Virus record (IMG/VR): IMGVR_UViG_3300028581_001775
Coordinates: 1 to 25,077 of that record
DNA: 25,077 nt
Source: a virus
Strand: one strand, 5' to 3'
Shown here: in pieces, positions 1 to 7,668 of the stretch
Layout: each line of letters begins with the position of its first letter
Position numbering within the stretch: position 1 is the stretch's first letter
Made by a program: the position numbers and the translations under genes
The notes under the pieces: generated by a model
What the model was told of the DNA's origin: nothing
The model's input: only the letters and a program-made list of their open reading frames with translations
The model's database searches: none

Positions 1-296
1 TTTACATACCAAGCGTTTTGAATAGTGTGTGAAATACGACTTAAACTCGTATCAAATACATCAGGATGGTCAAACTCTCCATAGACTACTTTCAGTAAGT
101 TTTTTCTCTCTAATAATTCACTTAAATGGGGTAAAAATTTCTCTGGAGTGTATATTCTTTCATTACGATTGCGGATTAAAAATTCCGTGAAAATGCCCTT
201 CATGATATATAGGGTATTACCTTTATGAGTTACAACTTCATTGATTTTTTCCAACCCACCTAATGTATTATCAATAATCATTACATTTTTTTTCAT
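1..296 (-). CDS. 21: Prohead core protease, T4 gp21-like (N-terminal part, cut by window edge)
   Basis: The reverse strand reads an open frame from ATG at 296 to the window edge, 98 codons without a stop. After a short start (MKKNVMIIDNTLGG) it has the pattern of T4 gp21: a G-I-F segment, then NRNERIYTPEKF (T4 has NRNKRLYPKRIL), then YGEFDHPDVFDTS (T4 has LGELNHPPRANVD) with the conserved histidine of this serine-protease family, then ISHTIQNAWYV (T4 IIIEDMWW). The family cleaves scaffold and internal head proteins during prohead maturation. The catalytic serine lies beyond the edge. In T4, gene 21 lies downstream of portal gene 20, as here. A TAATATATA motif lies 26 nt upstream of the ATG. 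The family call is strong; it rests on remembered T4 sequence, not a search. Confidence 0.85.
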   Translation of the reverse strand, partial: MKKNVMIIDNTLGGLEKINEVVTHKGNTLYIMKGIFTEFLIRNRNERIYTPEKFLPHLSELLERKNLLKVVYGEFDHPDVFDTSLSRISHTIQNAWYV

Positions 297-322
297 AGAT
301 GGAGTTTCAATGTTTTTCTTTT

Positions 323-331
323 TATATATTA
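323..331 (-). promoter_or_regulatory. TAATATATA promoter motif for the gp21-like gene
   Basis: Exact motif on the minus strand, 26 nt before the ATG at 296. It is one of 16 exact copies in the window; see the finding on the putative late promoter. Confidence 0.6.
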
Positions 332-390
332 GCATTGAAAATCAACTTTTTTCTAACAAAAGGTATTTTTACTGTTTTTGACTTTAAATA

Positions 391-409
391 TTTTATATAT
401 ATCATAAAA
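391..409 (+). promoter_or_regulatory. Promoter-like TATATATATC box upstream of the inserted endonuclease
   Basis: TTTTATATATATCATAAAA ends about 13 nt before the ATG at 423. It is a degenerate relative of the TAATATATA box and is placed like one, which would give the inserted gene its own transcription. Confidence 0.35.
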
Positions 410-422
410 TAAAAAACCATAT

Positions 423-1499
423 ATGATATTAACAAAATCGATAATTGTAATAATACACCCAAGTAATATGAAATATTATGAAAAATTGGGTTATAAAAAT
501 ATAGGTGTTGGTGATGAAATAAATGTTGAAATCAATAACATAAAAAAAGGATCACATTCGATAATAAAATGTAAATGTGATAATTGTGGAAAAGAAAAAG
601 ATATACAATATAGAGTATACATCCGATATGGAAATGAATTTGGTCAATATTATTGTAGAAAATGTTCTCAATTCAAATTAGAAGAAACCAATTTGAAAAA
701 TTATGGTAAAAAATATCCATCTCAAAGAATAGAAATTTTAAATAAAATGAAAAAATCTATGATAGAAATATATGGTGTAGAAAATGCTTCACAATCAAAT
801 GAATTACAAATGAAAAAAATAAAAACAAATAGAAAAAAATTTGGTTGTGATTGGGGATTATCTAATGAAGATATTAAAGATAAATCAATAGAAACCAGTT
901 TAAAAAAATATGGAACTAAAAAACCAAGTCAAAATAAAATTGTTAAAGATAAAATATCATTGAAATTAAACAATGTTGATTTACAAAATAAAAAATCAAA
1001 AAAAATAAAAGAAACTTGTTTAAAAAAATATGGTGTAGAACATGTGTCTCAAATAGAATCAACAAAAGAAAAAACAAAACAAACATTTTTGAAAAAATAT
1101 AAAGTGGAACATGTATTACAAAATGAAGAAATATATAAAAAAATGATAAAAAATTCATTTAAAATAATAAATTATAAAAATACACCATTATATTATCAAG
1201 GAACATATGAAAAGGATTTTTTGGATAAATATTTTGGCAATTTCACTATTATGAATGGTAAAACTATATTATATGAAATGGATGATAAAAAAATGAAATA
1301 TTATTCTGATTTTTACTTACCATATTTTAATATGATTGTAGAAATAAAATCTACTATTTGGTATGAAAAACATTTTGAAAAAAATTTAATCAAACAAAAA
1401 ACATGTATAGAACAAGGTTATAATTTTATATTTATAATAGATAAAAATTATGATATTTTCAATGAAACTATAAAGGAATTAAAAAAGGGAATCATTTGA
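423..1499 (+). CDS. Free-standing homing-type endonuclease: Cys cluster, KYG-SQ repeats, PD-(D/E)XK nuclease
   Basis: A 358-residue lysine-rich protein. Residues 50-81 hold a zinc-finger-like cluster (C50, C52, C55, then C78, C81). Residues 91-233 hold about six copies of a short motif of the form LKKYGVEHVSQ, each followed by a basic helix; this repeat is typical of DNA-binding regions of phage mobile endonucleases. The C-terminus has a PD-(D/E)XK-like core, D296 in YSDFYLP, E307 and K309 in VEIKS, then a QK...GYNFIFIID strand as in Vsr-like and I-Ssp6803I-like nucleases. It lies on the opposite strand between portal and protease genes that would otherwise be adjacent, with its own promoter-like box and terminator, so it looks like a mobile insertion. 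The nuclease class is inferred from motifs; the cut site is unknown. Confidence 0.75.
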   Translation: MILTKSIIVIIHPSNMKYYEKLGYKNIGVGDEINVEINNIKKGSHSIIKCKCDNCGKEKDIQYRVYIRYGNEFGQYYCRKCSQFKLEETNLKNYGKKYPSQRIEILNKMKKSMIEIYGVENASQSNELQMKKIKTNRKKFGCDWGLSNEDIKDKSIETSLKKYGTKKPSQNKIVKDKISLKLNNVDLQNKKSKKIKETCLKKYGVEHVSQIESTKEKTKQTFLKKYKVEHVLQNEEIYKKMIKNSFKIINYKNTPLYYQGTYEKDFLDKYFGNFTIMNGKTILYEMDDKKMKYYSDFYLPYFNMIVEIKSTIWYEKHFEKNLIKQKTCIEQGYNFIFIIDKNYDIFNETIKELKKGII

Positions 1500-1510
1500 T
1501 TCCCTTTTTT
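1481..1510. terminator. Bidirectional intrinsic terminator between endonuclease and portal genes
   Basis: A perfect 14-bp inverted repeat, AAAAAAGGGAATCA / TGATTCCCTTTTTT, with a 2-nt centre. A U-run follows the GC-containing stem in both directions. The endonuclease stop codon (1497-1499) lies inside it and the portal stop is at 1513-1515, so it can end both convergent genes. Confidence 0.8.
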
Positions 1511-1512
1511 TA

Positions 1513-3327
1513 TTATATTGTAGGTGTCTGACCACCCCCTCCTTGTGGAGGTGCACCACCTTGTGGTCCACCACCTTGTGGTCCACCAGCTGGAGCTCCT
1601 TGTGGTCCACCAGTTGGTCCACCTTGTGGTCCACCACCTTCCGGTGGAGCACCACCTTGTGCACCACCCATTTCTGGTCCGGGACCGGGTTGAGGTCCAC
1701 CCCCACCCCCTCCCATTGGGGAACCACCGCCACCACCCGGAGGTCCACCACCCGGAGGACCACCACCTTCCGGTGTTGGTAATCCTGCATTTTGTAATGC
1801 TTTCTTTCTTTCAATCATTTTATATTTTTCATTCTCTTCAATATCAGCATCTGTAAATTTCATAATACGTCTGGCCAAAAATTCAACCGCTAAGAATGGT
1901 TTTCCTTCCATATCAACTAAATTACTTGATAAACCAGCAGCAATTTGAGCTCTTTTATCTAGATTCGCTAAATATTTCCATTCTTCGAATAATACATCAG
2001 AATTAAATAACAATCTCATTGAATTAGCGAAAACAACATCTTTCTTTAATTCTGGGAAATCCAAAATCATTTGAATTCTTAATGGTTTCGTTAAAATTTC
2101 TTTAAATATAGTACGAATTCTTGTAATGTAATTTTTGAATTTTATTTCATCTCTTGTTATTTGAGTTGTACTATCATATAATGTTCCACCACCTGTTTCT
2201 TCTTCGTGACGTTGGAATGGAATTTTACTTGCTCTTTTAAAGTTTTTATAAAACCATTGAAGAGTAACATCTTCCGCTAAGTTATTTTGTTCTGGTCTAA
2301 CTATATCAAATTGAGGTGCCATTCCACCCGATGATGGAAACCAGAAATCTTTACTATGTGGTATATTTGTACTACCATTCATTTGAACCAATCCAAGATG
2401 TTCATCCCATTGAACATCTTCATGGTAATCACTCATCAACTCGTAAATTTGTTGTTCCGCTTGTTGTCTGGATAAACCATCAACAGGTATAATGAATTTT
2501 TTATAAAGAGAAGCTTGATTAATATTGTATAATAATTTCGCTTGTTCTAACATTTTTAATTGGTTATATGGTCTAATAAGACTTTCAATATAACTAGTAT
2601 CACCATATTCATTGTTATTAGAATATGATATATAAATAATTTGAGAATCCAATAAAACCCTACGAAGTTGTGGATTATCAGGGAACTGAATCCAAACCAT
2701 TGTATTCGACATCGGATCAGTAGCAACAACAAGTGTCAAAGGATCCAAAGGAGCTAAATCGATAATATTTTTTTGTCTATCATCATAAATAATTTCAAAA
2801 GCGATATAACCATCAATCAATAAGGTTCTTAAATAATTCCAAGCAACTACACCATCAATAAAATTAAATTCATTCATAATTCTACTGAATGTTTCTTGAT
2901 ATTTTTGACGAATTGTGTGATCAAATGTTTCTGGTAAATCTTTTACATAACAGAATTTGTTATTTTCATCATATATAATACATTCATCACATATTTGAAT
3001 AATGAAATCTTTTATCTCATCTTTAATAGAATATTGTCTTAAAATTTTACGTTTATCTAAATAGGTTCTATCTAAATATGCAATTGATTTCTTGTCCAGA
3101 AAACGAGCTATTGTTTTCTTTGTAAACAAGTCATACATATTTGTACTCTGTGGATGAAACGCAACATCACTTGTTTCTTCGTGAACACCTAACGCATAAG
3201 CGTTTTTTATTTTCATATCATTGTAATCTAATCCACCGAAAACATTAGATAGACCTCTTAGAACTCTATTAAATACTGTCGGATTTGATTGACTTTGACC
3301 TGAATAATCACCTTTGTAACTTGCCAA
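1513..3327 (-). CDS. 20: Portal vertex protein, T4 gp20-like, with Gly/Pro/Gln-rich tail
   Basis: The 604-residue protein matches T4-type portals in size and layout: an N-terminal FNRVLRGLSNVFGG, a FVKDLPETFDHTIRQKYQETF-type segment, a YQFxRP-like SLIRPYNQLKMLEQA helix, the SSGGMAPQFDIVRPEQN loop, and DSTTQITRDEIKFKNYITRIR before the C-terminal helical region. Portals form the dodecameric DNA channel of the head. The last ~88 residues are low-complexity GGGPPGGG / GGPQGG repeats, absent from T4 gp20 (524 residues) and locally GC-rich. The only start in the open frame after a stop is TTG at 3327; an in-frame ATG at 3348 is followed by AAA AAA TAA, so the true start or the TAA deserves checking. 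A promoter motif lies 21 nt upstream of that ATG. The gene ends at a shared terminator. Confidence 0.87.
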   Translation of the reverse strand: MASYKGDYSGQSQSNPTVFNRVLRGLSNVFGGLDYNDMKIKNAYALGVHEETSDVAFHPQSTNMYDLFTKKTIARFLDKKSIAYLDRTYLDKRKILRQYSIKDEIKDFIIQICDECIIYDENNKFCYVKDLPETFDHTIRQKYQETFSRIMNEFNFIDGVVAWNYLRTLLIDGYIAFEIIYDDRQKNIIDLAPLDPLTLVVATDPMSNTMVWIQFPDNPQLRRVLLDSQIIYISYSNNNEYGDTSYIESLIRPYNQLKMLEQAKLLYNINQASLYKKFIIPVDGLSRQQAEQQIYELMSDYHEDVQWDEHLGLVQMNGSTNIPHSKDFWFPSSGGMAPQFDIVRPEQNNLAEDVTLQWFYKNFKRASKIPFQRHEEETGGGTLYDSTTQITRDEIKFKNYITRIRTIFKEILTKPLRIQMILDFPELKKDVVFANSMRLLFNSDVLFEEWKYLANLDKRAQIAAGLSSNLVDMEGKPFLAVEFLARRIMKFTDADIEENEKYKMIERKKALQNAGLPTPEGGGPPGGGPPGGGGGSPMGGGGGGPQPGPGPEMGGAQGGAPPEGGGPQGGPTGGPQGAPAGGPQGGGPQGGAPPQGGGGQTPTI

Positions 3328-3369
3328 AATATTAATTTATTTTTTCATAATCATTGTTTTATGTTGATC

Positions 3370-3378
3370 TATATATTA
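3370..3378 (-). promoter_or_regulatory. TAATATATA promoter motif for the portal gene
   Basis: Exact motif 21 nt before the ATG at 3348 and 42 nt before the TTG used by the open portal frame. The 21-nt spacing is the one usual in this window, which favours 3348 as the ancestral start. Confidence 0.55.
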
Positions 3379-3399
3379 TTTTATAAAGACAAAAAAGTT

Positions 3400-4215
3400 T
3401 TAAACAATTTCAAAGTAATTTTCTAGTTGTCTTAATTTTTTATATAATCCCTTTTCTTCTTGATCCAAAGTATTTAAAATCTTTTCCAATGCTTCTAAAA
3501 TTGATTTTAATTTTTCCCTTTCTTGAGTTGTTTCAGATTCTTTCAATGTTTCAATGATATTTTTCTTATTAACCAATTTACAATCTAAAAACATCAATCT
3601 TTGTGCAATCGTTGTAGATATAGAATATAATTCAGGCATTCCATAAGTAAATTTATCTATTTTATCTGGATCATAAGCTGTCAAACTATATTCAAATCCA
3701 CCGTTATTCTTTAATAAATTGTATAATTTTAGTGCAGATACTTTCAAAGGCCATTCATTTAAAACATTATCTTTTTTTACAAAATGTAAATCTTTGTTTT
3801 TTTCAATTCTGTCAAAATTCATATTAAAAACCATATCAAAAAATAAAATTCTGTATCTGTATGGTAAATAATCAAGATTTATTGCATACATAATTAGTTT
3901 TTTATTTTTCATATATCTTTGAACAACCTTATCGGATTCTTTGAAACCCAAAACAAAAACAGGACACCAAATTTTTAAAGATGGTACATTTTTTTGTTCC
4001 ATATACTTTTCTTCAAAATATTTATCTTTGATGTATTCATATTTCATCAAATAAAATTTACCTGTAATTAATTTATTTGGTTTTGTTGACATTAATTCAT
4101 GATTATTGTTATCCTTTAAATTAAAAATAATATCGGTTGAATCATATATACAAGTTTTCCAATTTCCACCGTATTCACCCAATAAAGCATAACATTCATC
4201 TTTAAATGTCAACAT
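3400..4215 (-). CDS. Conserved phage protein of unknown function between gp4 and portal
   Basis: I do not recognise this 271-residue protein. It has a mixed alpha/beta N-terminal half (GKFYLMKYEYIKDK, then KIWCPVFVLGF and KKLIMYAINLDYLPYRYRILFFDMVF) and a helical, charged C-terminus with coiled-coil character (residues ~225-271). There is no signal peptide or membrane segment. It starts 2 nt after the stop of the gp4-like gene and so is probably translationally coupled to it, and it is followed by the portal gene with its own promoter. The neighbourhood of head genes suggests a role in head or neck assembly or DNA packaging; that is inference from position only. Confidence 0.7.
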   Translation of the reverse strand: MLTFKDECYALLGEYGGNWKTCIYDSTDIIFNLKDNNNHELMSTKPNKLITGKFYLMKYEYIKDKYFEEKYMEQKNVPSLKIWCPVFVLGFKESDKVVQRYMKNKKLIMYAINLDYLPYRYRILFFDMVFNMNFDRIEKNKDLHFVKKDNVLNEWPLKVSALKLYNLLKNNGGFEYSLTAYDPDKIDKFTYGMPELYSISTTIAQRLMFLDCKLVNKKNIIETLKESETTQEREKLKSILEALEKILNTLDQEEKGLYKKLRQLENYFEIV

Positions 4216-4217
4216 AA

Positions 4218-4748
4218 TTAAAACAATTTTATTTTATTATCAGCTTGAAAGAATTGTTCTGTCATTACGAAAAATTCCATTCCTCTTCTTTCACAAAAAT
4301 TCTTAGCAGCTTGCCATTTAATAATATTTTTGTGAAATGTCCTTAATGCATATTCGTAATTTCTTAAAGATTTTGCTGTTTTATTCTTTGGTTCTTTTGG
4401 TGGTTGTAATCCTTCATTTTTATCAGAACTCCATTCACTATAAGGTTTAATTTCCAATACAACCCTTTGTGTGGTGTTATCTGATTTCAATATTTCACAA
4501 TAAGCATCAGGATAATATTTATGTGTACTCCAATTTCCATTTTCATTTATTTCATATGGAACAGCAATATTTTCAGCACTCCATCTGACAACTCTTTTGT
4601 TTACATCTAGATAATAATACAATTTTTGTTCCCAAGAAGAACGATAAAAAATTCTTTCTAAATCACCTAAGTATTTATCTGGATTTTGACAAATATAACG
4701 ACCTTGCTTGTACTTTCCTGATTTATTAGGTACTCTATTATTTCCCAT
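4218..4748 (-). CDS. 4: Head completion protein, T4 gp4-like
   Basis: The 176-residue protein follows T4 gp4 (gp50/65) closely in pattern: KYKQGRYICQNPDKYLGD, then IFYRSSWEQKLYYYLD, then VVRWSAENIAVPYE, then the nuclease-fold core YYPDAYCEI ... VVLEIKPYSE (P80-D81, E99, K101 as a PD-(D/E)XK signature), then PPKEPKNKTAKSLRNYEYA and a C-terminal WQAAKNFCERRGMEFFVMTE. In T4 this protein completes the packaged head before tail joining; the nuclease-like core may process DNA ends. It sits downstream of the gp55-like gene and is followed 2 nt later by an unknown gene. Its promoter box overlaps the end of the gp55-like gene. Confidence 0.85.
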   Translation of the reverse strand: MGNNRVPNKSGKYKQGRYICQNPDKYLGDLERIFYRSSWEQKLYYYLDVNKRVVRWSAENIAVPYEINENGNWSTHKYYPDAYCEILKSDNTTQRVVLEIKPYSEWSSDKNEGLQPPKEPKNKTAKSLRNYEYALRTFHKNIIKWQAAKNFCERRGMEFFVMTEQFFQADNKIKLF

Positions 4749-4766
4749 AATTTTAATGTTTTTCTT

Positions 4767-5150
4767 TTATATATTAAAGAATCCATCCCCATCATTACAA
4801 GAATCTAAACTAATCATAATAACAGCATCTTGATTTGACTTTTTATTTCTCAATTCATTATACCCCTGTGCGATTCCTCTTTTAAAGATTTCGGAAAAGT
4901 AAGGCATTGCTGTTTTATATTTTTTGTCGTTAAAATTATTCCAATTTTGAAACATGAACAATAATCCAGTTTGAACACAATCATTTTTATCATCATCAGT
5001 TTTATAATGATCTGACTTCCTTTTGATAAAATTGTTGGCTATTTTAACCAACATACCTTCGGCTTTTTTTGTTAGAAAGCCTTTGCCCTTTGATAATACT
5101 ATCTCATAATAAAATTCATCATCATCTAAATAAAATGGTGTTTTTGCCAT
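4767..5150 (-). CDS. 55: Late-transcription sigma factor, T4 gp55-like
   Basis: The 127-residue protein resembles the core of T4 gp55, the small sigma-family subunit that recognises the TATAAATA late promoter. Residues 33-60 (MLVKIANNFIKRKSDHYKT...KNDCVQTG) match the region where gp55 has LSKRFNFSGYT...EMIADG; residues 61-100 (LLFMFQNWNNFNDKKYKTAMPYFSEIFKRGIAQGYNELRNKK) match gp55 [31 protein letters not shown]. That is sigma region 2-like, with no region 4, as in gp55 (185 residues in T4). The final SLDSCNDGDGFFNI may be a shortened form of the gp55 clamp-binding tail. An AAGGA box lies ~9 nt before the ATG. It stands directly upstream of head genes. The call is good but the protein is short, so a profile search would settle it. 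Confidence 0.75.
   Translation of the reverse strand: MAKTPFYLDDDEFYYEIVLSKGKGFLTKKAEGMLVKIANNFIKRKSDHYKTDDDKNDCVQTGLLFMFQNWNNFNDKKYKTAMPYFSEIFKRGIAQGYNELRNKKSNQDAVIMISLDSCNDGDGFFNI
4768..4776 (-). promoter_or_regulatory. TAATATATA promoter motif for the gp4-like gene
   Basis: Exact motif in the form TTTAATATATAA, 19 nt before the ATG at 4748. It lies inside the last codons of the upstream gp55-like gene, so codon choice and promoter are shared there. Confidence 0.6.
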
Positions 5151-5343
5151 ATTTTGGTCCTTATTTTTTGGTGGTAAAAAATTATGGGACTGTTAGGACT
5201 TGAATGAAATTAATGCTATTTTTTAAAAAGGCCTTAAAAGCTAATGTTTTGAATGATTGTTATATATAAATATATAAAAAAAGTTTACAAAAAAGAAAAA
5301 TATATTAAGTTAATGATAATTTTTGACATAAAAAAATTTTTAT
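5151..5343. other. AT-rich intergenic stretch upstream of the gp55-like gene
   Basis: No credible gene was seen on either strand. It holds two degenerate promoter-like boxes on the minus strand, TATATATTTATATATAA (about 5259-5279) and TTAATATATT (about 5299-5308), but no exact TAATATATA. The gp55-like gene may therefore be under a different, earlier control than the genes with the exact box; this is inference. Confidence 0.35.
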
Positions 5344-5379
5344 AAAAAAACCACCGACCAGTTTCCTAGTCGATGGTTT
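5344..5379 (-). terminator. Intrinsic terminator after the 429-residue protein gene
   Basis: On the minus strand the stem AAACCATCGAC / GTCGGTGGTTT (11 bp, one U-G pair) has a 10-nt loop and is followed by seven U residues. It begins about 19 nt after the stop codon at 5398. Confidence 0.85.
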
Positions 5380-5397
5380 AAACTAAATTCCTGATAA

Positions 5398-6687
5398 TTA
5401 ACGTACTAAAGATTTCTTAAACTGTGTCTTTTCGTCTTTAAGTTGATTCAATTCAACATATAAATTTTGTCTATGAGTTAATAAATTGTTGAATAATAAT
5501 TTCAAATTACTATCAGATTCCAATAATTCATTTTCATATTTTAATTCATCTATAGCGTTTGTAGCATCTTTAATCTTACTTTCAATAACTTTTTCTTTAT
5601 CTTCTAAAGTCTTGATTTTCTTTAATTCTTTTGATAATTTATTTTCAAAGAAATGAGTAACATCAAAATCTAAATCTTTACGAATATCATTTATAAGTTC
5701 GGTTACAGATTCATATTCATAAAATCCACTTCCGGTTCTAGCATCTTTACTATACAAATACATTTTATCTTGATAGTTAAATACATAACATTCCAAAGTA
5801 GGTTGTAAAATATTGTGAATTCTTAAAGCAATATCCAATTCCAAAATTTTATCAATATTTTCCTTAACGGTATTAGTAATCATAAAATAATCTTTCTTTA
5901 ACCAAGGAATAATAGGTGACGAGAAAATACTTTCAAGAGTTGTTTCTGGATCTAATTTTTCTTCATTGATATACAAATTCTTATCATTCTTTGTTGATAA
6001 ACTTAAAACGATATTTTCATCAATTCTAATTGAAAATTTATCCTTTGTAACTTCACCAAGAGTTAAAGCCTGTTCCATAATTCTCAATTCTCTTACTCTA
6101 TCTTCTTCCTTAACGTAATCTTCCATTAAAACTTGTTTAATACCTTTATCATCAATTAAGAACCATCTATCTGCCATAAAAGCCAAATGACCATTTTCTA
6201 ATTTTTCAACAATAGTATAAATTTTTTCAGCTTTACCCGGACTTACCATATTTTGTTTATCTAATGGACTCTTTGTTAAACCCCAAATAAATTTCTTAAT
6301 TTCTGGTACCCATTCGTAAATTTTTAATTCATTTAAGATTGCTTCTAATCTTGATTGATCGTCTGCTAATTGGGTTATTTCAAGTATAACACTCAACGGA
6401 TGACGATATAATTCACCTAAATTGTTTTTTTCTAATCTTTTGTAAAGATCCTTTAATTCATACATTAAACTATAAGCCTGTAATTCTTGATCAACAGTTT
6501 CTAATAGACCTTTAACATCAGTATCATAGGTGTAAGGTAATAATCTTTCAGTTAAAGCTTTTTGTAATTCTTTTTCTGAAAACATATCATAATTTAGAAG
6601 AAAACTTTCAACAATTGAAGAAATTTCCTCTTGTTCAAAAACTAATTTTTGTTTGAAATTGAACAATTCCATTTTTAAATTTTTCAT
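5398..6687 (-). CDS. Unknown 429-residue phage protein with C-terminal coiled coil
   Basis: I do not recognise the family. The protein is acidic and mostly helical in its first 140 residues, has a strand-rich middle (about 150-345, including MADRWFLIDDKGI, CYVFNYQDKMYLYSKDARTGSGFYEYES), and ends in a long heptad-like coiled coil (about 350-425, LSKELKKIKTLEDKEKVIESKIKD). No signal peptide or membrane segment is visible. It is a single-gene unit: an exact promoter box 63 nt upstream and a strong terminator downstream. ATG at 6687 is chosen; a second in-frame Met is at residue 6. Position beside head genes would fit a virion or scaffold component, but nothing in the sequence proves it. Confidence 0.7.
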   Translation of the reverse strand: MKNLKMELFNFKQKLVFEQEEISSIVESFLLNYDMFSEKELQKALTERLLPYTYDTDVKGLLETVDQELQAYSLMYELKDLYKRLEKNNLGELYRHPLSVILEITQLADDQSRLEAILNELKIYEWVPEIKKFIWGLTKSPLDKQNMVSPGKAEKIYTIVEKLENGHLAFMADRWFLIDDKGIKQVLMEDYVKEEDRVRELRIMEQALTLGEVTKDKFSIRIDENIVLSLSTKNDKNLYINEEKLDPETTLESIFSSPIIPWLKKDYFMITNTVKENIDKILELDIALRIHNILQPTLECYVFNYQDKMYLYSKDARTGSGFYEYESVTELINDIRKDLDFDVTHFFENKLSKELKKIKTLEDKEKVIESKIKDATNAIDELKYENELLESDSNLKLLFNNLLTHRQNLYVELNQLKDEKTQFKKSLVR

Positions 6688-6750
6688 ATCTTTTTCACTT
6701 ATTTTTTAGCAATCTTTTACTTTTTGAAAAAATTGTACATTATACTTGAC

Positions 6751-6759
6751 TATATATTA
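6751..6759 (-). promoter_or_regulatory. TAATATATA promoter motif within an inverted repeat
   Basis: Exact motif 63 nt before the ATG at 6687. It is bracketed by TTGAC and GTCAA (6746-6765), making an interrupted palindrome that no other copy of the box has; this could be an operator. Confidence 0.5.
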
Positions 6760-6793
6760 AGTCAAAAAAGTGTATTTTTTCTTTTTTTCTTTT

Positions 6794-6802
6794 TAATATA
6801 TA
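6794..6802 (+). promoter_or_regulatory. TAATATATA promoter motif 5 nt before an ATG
   Basis: Exact motif in TTTAATATATAAAAAC directly before the ATG at 6808. If it works like a T4 late -10 box the transcript would begin at or next to the start codon. Confidence 0.55.
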
Positions 6803-6807
6803 AAAAC

Positions 6808-7398
6808 ATGAAACTTAAAACATTTGAATCATTTAAGAAAACCATATCAACCGATATGTTAAATGATATCCTTGATAAAATATCCGAATTTGGAATTAAA
6901 TCTTTATCTGAATATGAAACAAGATTATTAAAAAGTTATAGTGATAAAAATATTGATGTAGAAGAAGAAATAAAAAAACATCAAAATAAATATTTAACAG
7001 CCAAATCTGTTGTGAGAGATGTAATTCCACTCGCTGTTGATGATCACGAACTAGAAAGAAATATTGGTAGATTTGTTAGATATAAAATTGGAAAAAAAGG
7101 AGATAGACAAACATTGGGGTTAATAGCTTGGATGGGTACTATTTATGAAATTGTTGGTATTCAAAAACATTGGGGACATGATGAAAATGGTAATTATGTT
7201 CCAGATAGAATTGGATATAGAGTTGCTGAAGTTGGTAGAAATGAATCATTCGGTAGAGTTATGTCAACTGATGAAACTATTTTTGTTAATATTACAGAAG
7301 ATGAAGCAATAAAGGTTAATGAATGGATTGAAAAAAATTATGGTAAGTATCCCTACAAAAGAGTTGATTACCAAAAGATTTTAAATCATCCCATATAA
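6808..7398 (+). CDS. Unknown protein with capsid-targeting-like N-terminus (MKLKTFESF)
   Basis: A 196-residue protein of unknown function. I start it at ATG 6808, just after the promoter box; an earlier TTG-initiated extension would run through the promoter and is not credible. The first residues, MKLKTFESFKK, match the N-terminal pattern of three other proteins in this window and the T4 capsid-targeting peptide. Residues ~75-190 look like a compact domain: IGRFVRYKIGKKGDRQ, LIAWMGTIYEIVGIQKHWG, IGYRVAEVGRNESFGRV, then ITEDEAIKVNEWIEKNYG. No catalytic signature is seen. The 3' end overlaps the convergent gene at 7386 by 13 nt. It may be an internal head protein; that is inference. Confidence 0.7.
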   Translation: MKLKTFESFKKTISTDMLNDILDKISEFGIKSLSEYETRLLKSYSDKNIDVEEEIKKHQNKYLTAKSVVRDVIPLAVDDHELERNIGRFVRYKIGKKGDRQTLGLIAWMGTIYEIVGIQKHWGHDENGNYVPDRIGYRVAEVGRNESFGRVMSTDETIFVNITEDEAIKVNEWIEKNYGKYPYKRVDYQKILNHPI

Positions 7399-7625
7399 TC
7401 ATCAACTTCCGAAAAATTTATTTCTTGAACATAGTTATATTCGTTACGGAGTTCCTCTAAAATATCGTCTATAACATATTCTTTATCATACTTTGTCATT
7501 TCTAGATCGTAAGGGACATTTCCATCAATAGATTCTATTATCCAACCAATTTTATTGGTTATTTTAATAACGAATTTATCATCATCATCTTCCATGAAGA
7601 TATAATAACATTCATCTTTCAACAT
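7386..7625 (-). CDS. Small acidic protein of unknown function
   Basis: A 79-residue acidic protein (several D/E runs such as MEDDDDKF, residues 11-18; EVDDYMG end). I do not recognise it. A leader of the common AAAAAATAAAAATTAC type precedes the ATG and a TGATATATA variant of the promoter box lies 24 nt upstream. It overlaps the 3' end of the convergent plus-strand gene by 13 nt. Confidence 0.6.
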   Translation of the reverse strand: MLKDECYYIFMEDDDDKFVIKITNKIGWIIESIDGNVPYDLEMTKYDKEYVIDDILEELRNEYNYVQEINFSEVDDYMG

Positions 7626-7649
7626 ATAGTAGTAATTTTTATTTTTTAC

Positions 7650-7658
7650 TATATATCA
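7650..7658 (-). promoter_or_regulatory. Variant promoter box TGATATATA
   Basis: One mismatch to TAATATATA, 24 nt upstream of the ATG at 7625, the same position as the exact boxes. Confidence 0.4.
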
Positions 7659-7668
7659 TTTAAAAATT

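Noticed and set aside
680-1120. Regularly repeated AAAAAATATGG-type DNA segments, looking at first like a CRISPR or direct-repeat array
   Set aside because: The repeats are uneven in spacing and are fully explained by the protein repeats KKYGxxxxSQ.
943-1158. Phe/Leu-rich minus-strand frame opposite the endonuclease
   Set aside because: It is the antisense of lysine-rich codons; no leader, promoter or family pattern.
1479-1856. Several overlapping frames on both strands across the GC-rich tail of the portal gene
   Set aside because: They are low-complexity His/Val/Trp-rich by-products of the GGTGGACCA-type DNA repeats that encode the portal tail.
5325-5350. TTGACA followed by TATAAA as a sigma-70 type promoter
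   Set aside because: The spacing is only about 12 nt and the host group does not use this promoter type as its main one.
6724-6807. Upstream hydrophobic extension (KKLYIILDYILSQ...) of the 6808 gene that would look like a membrane anchor
   Set aside because: It starts at TTG and runs through two promoter boxes; the ATG at 6808 gives the tagged N-terminus shared with other genes.
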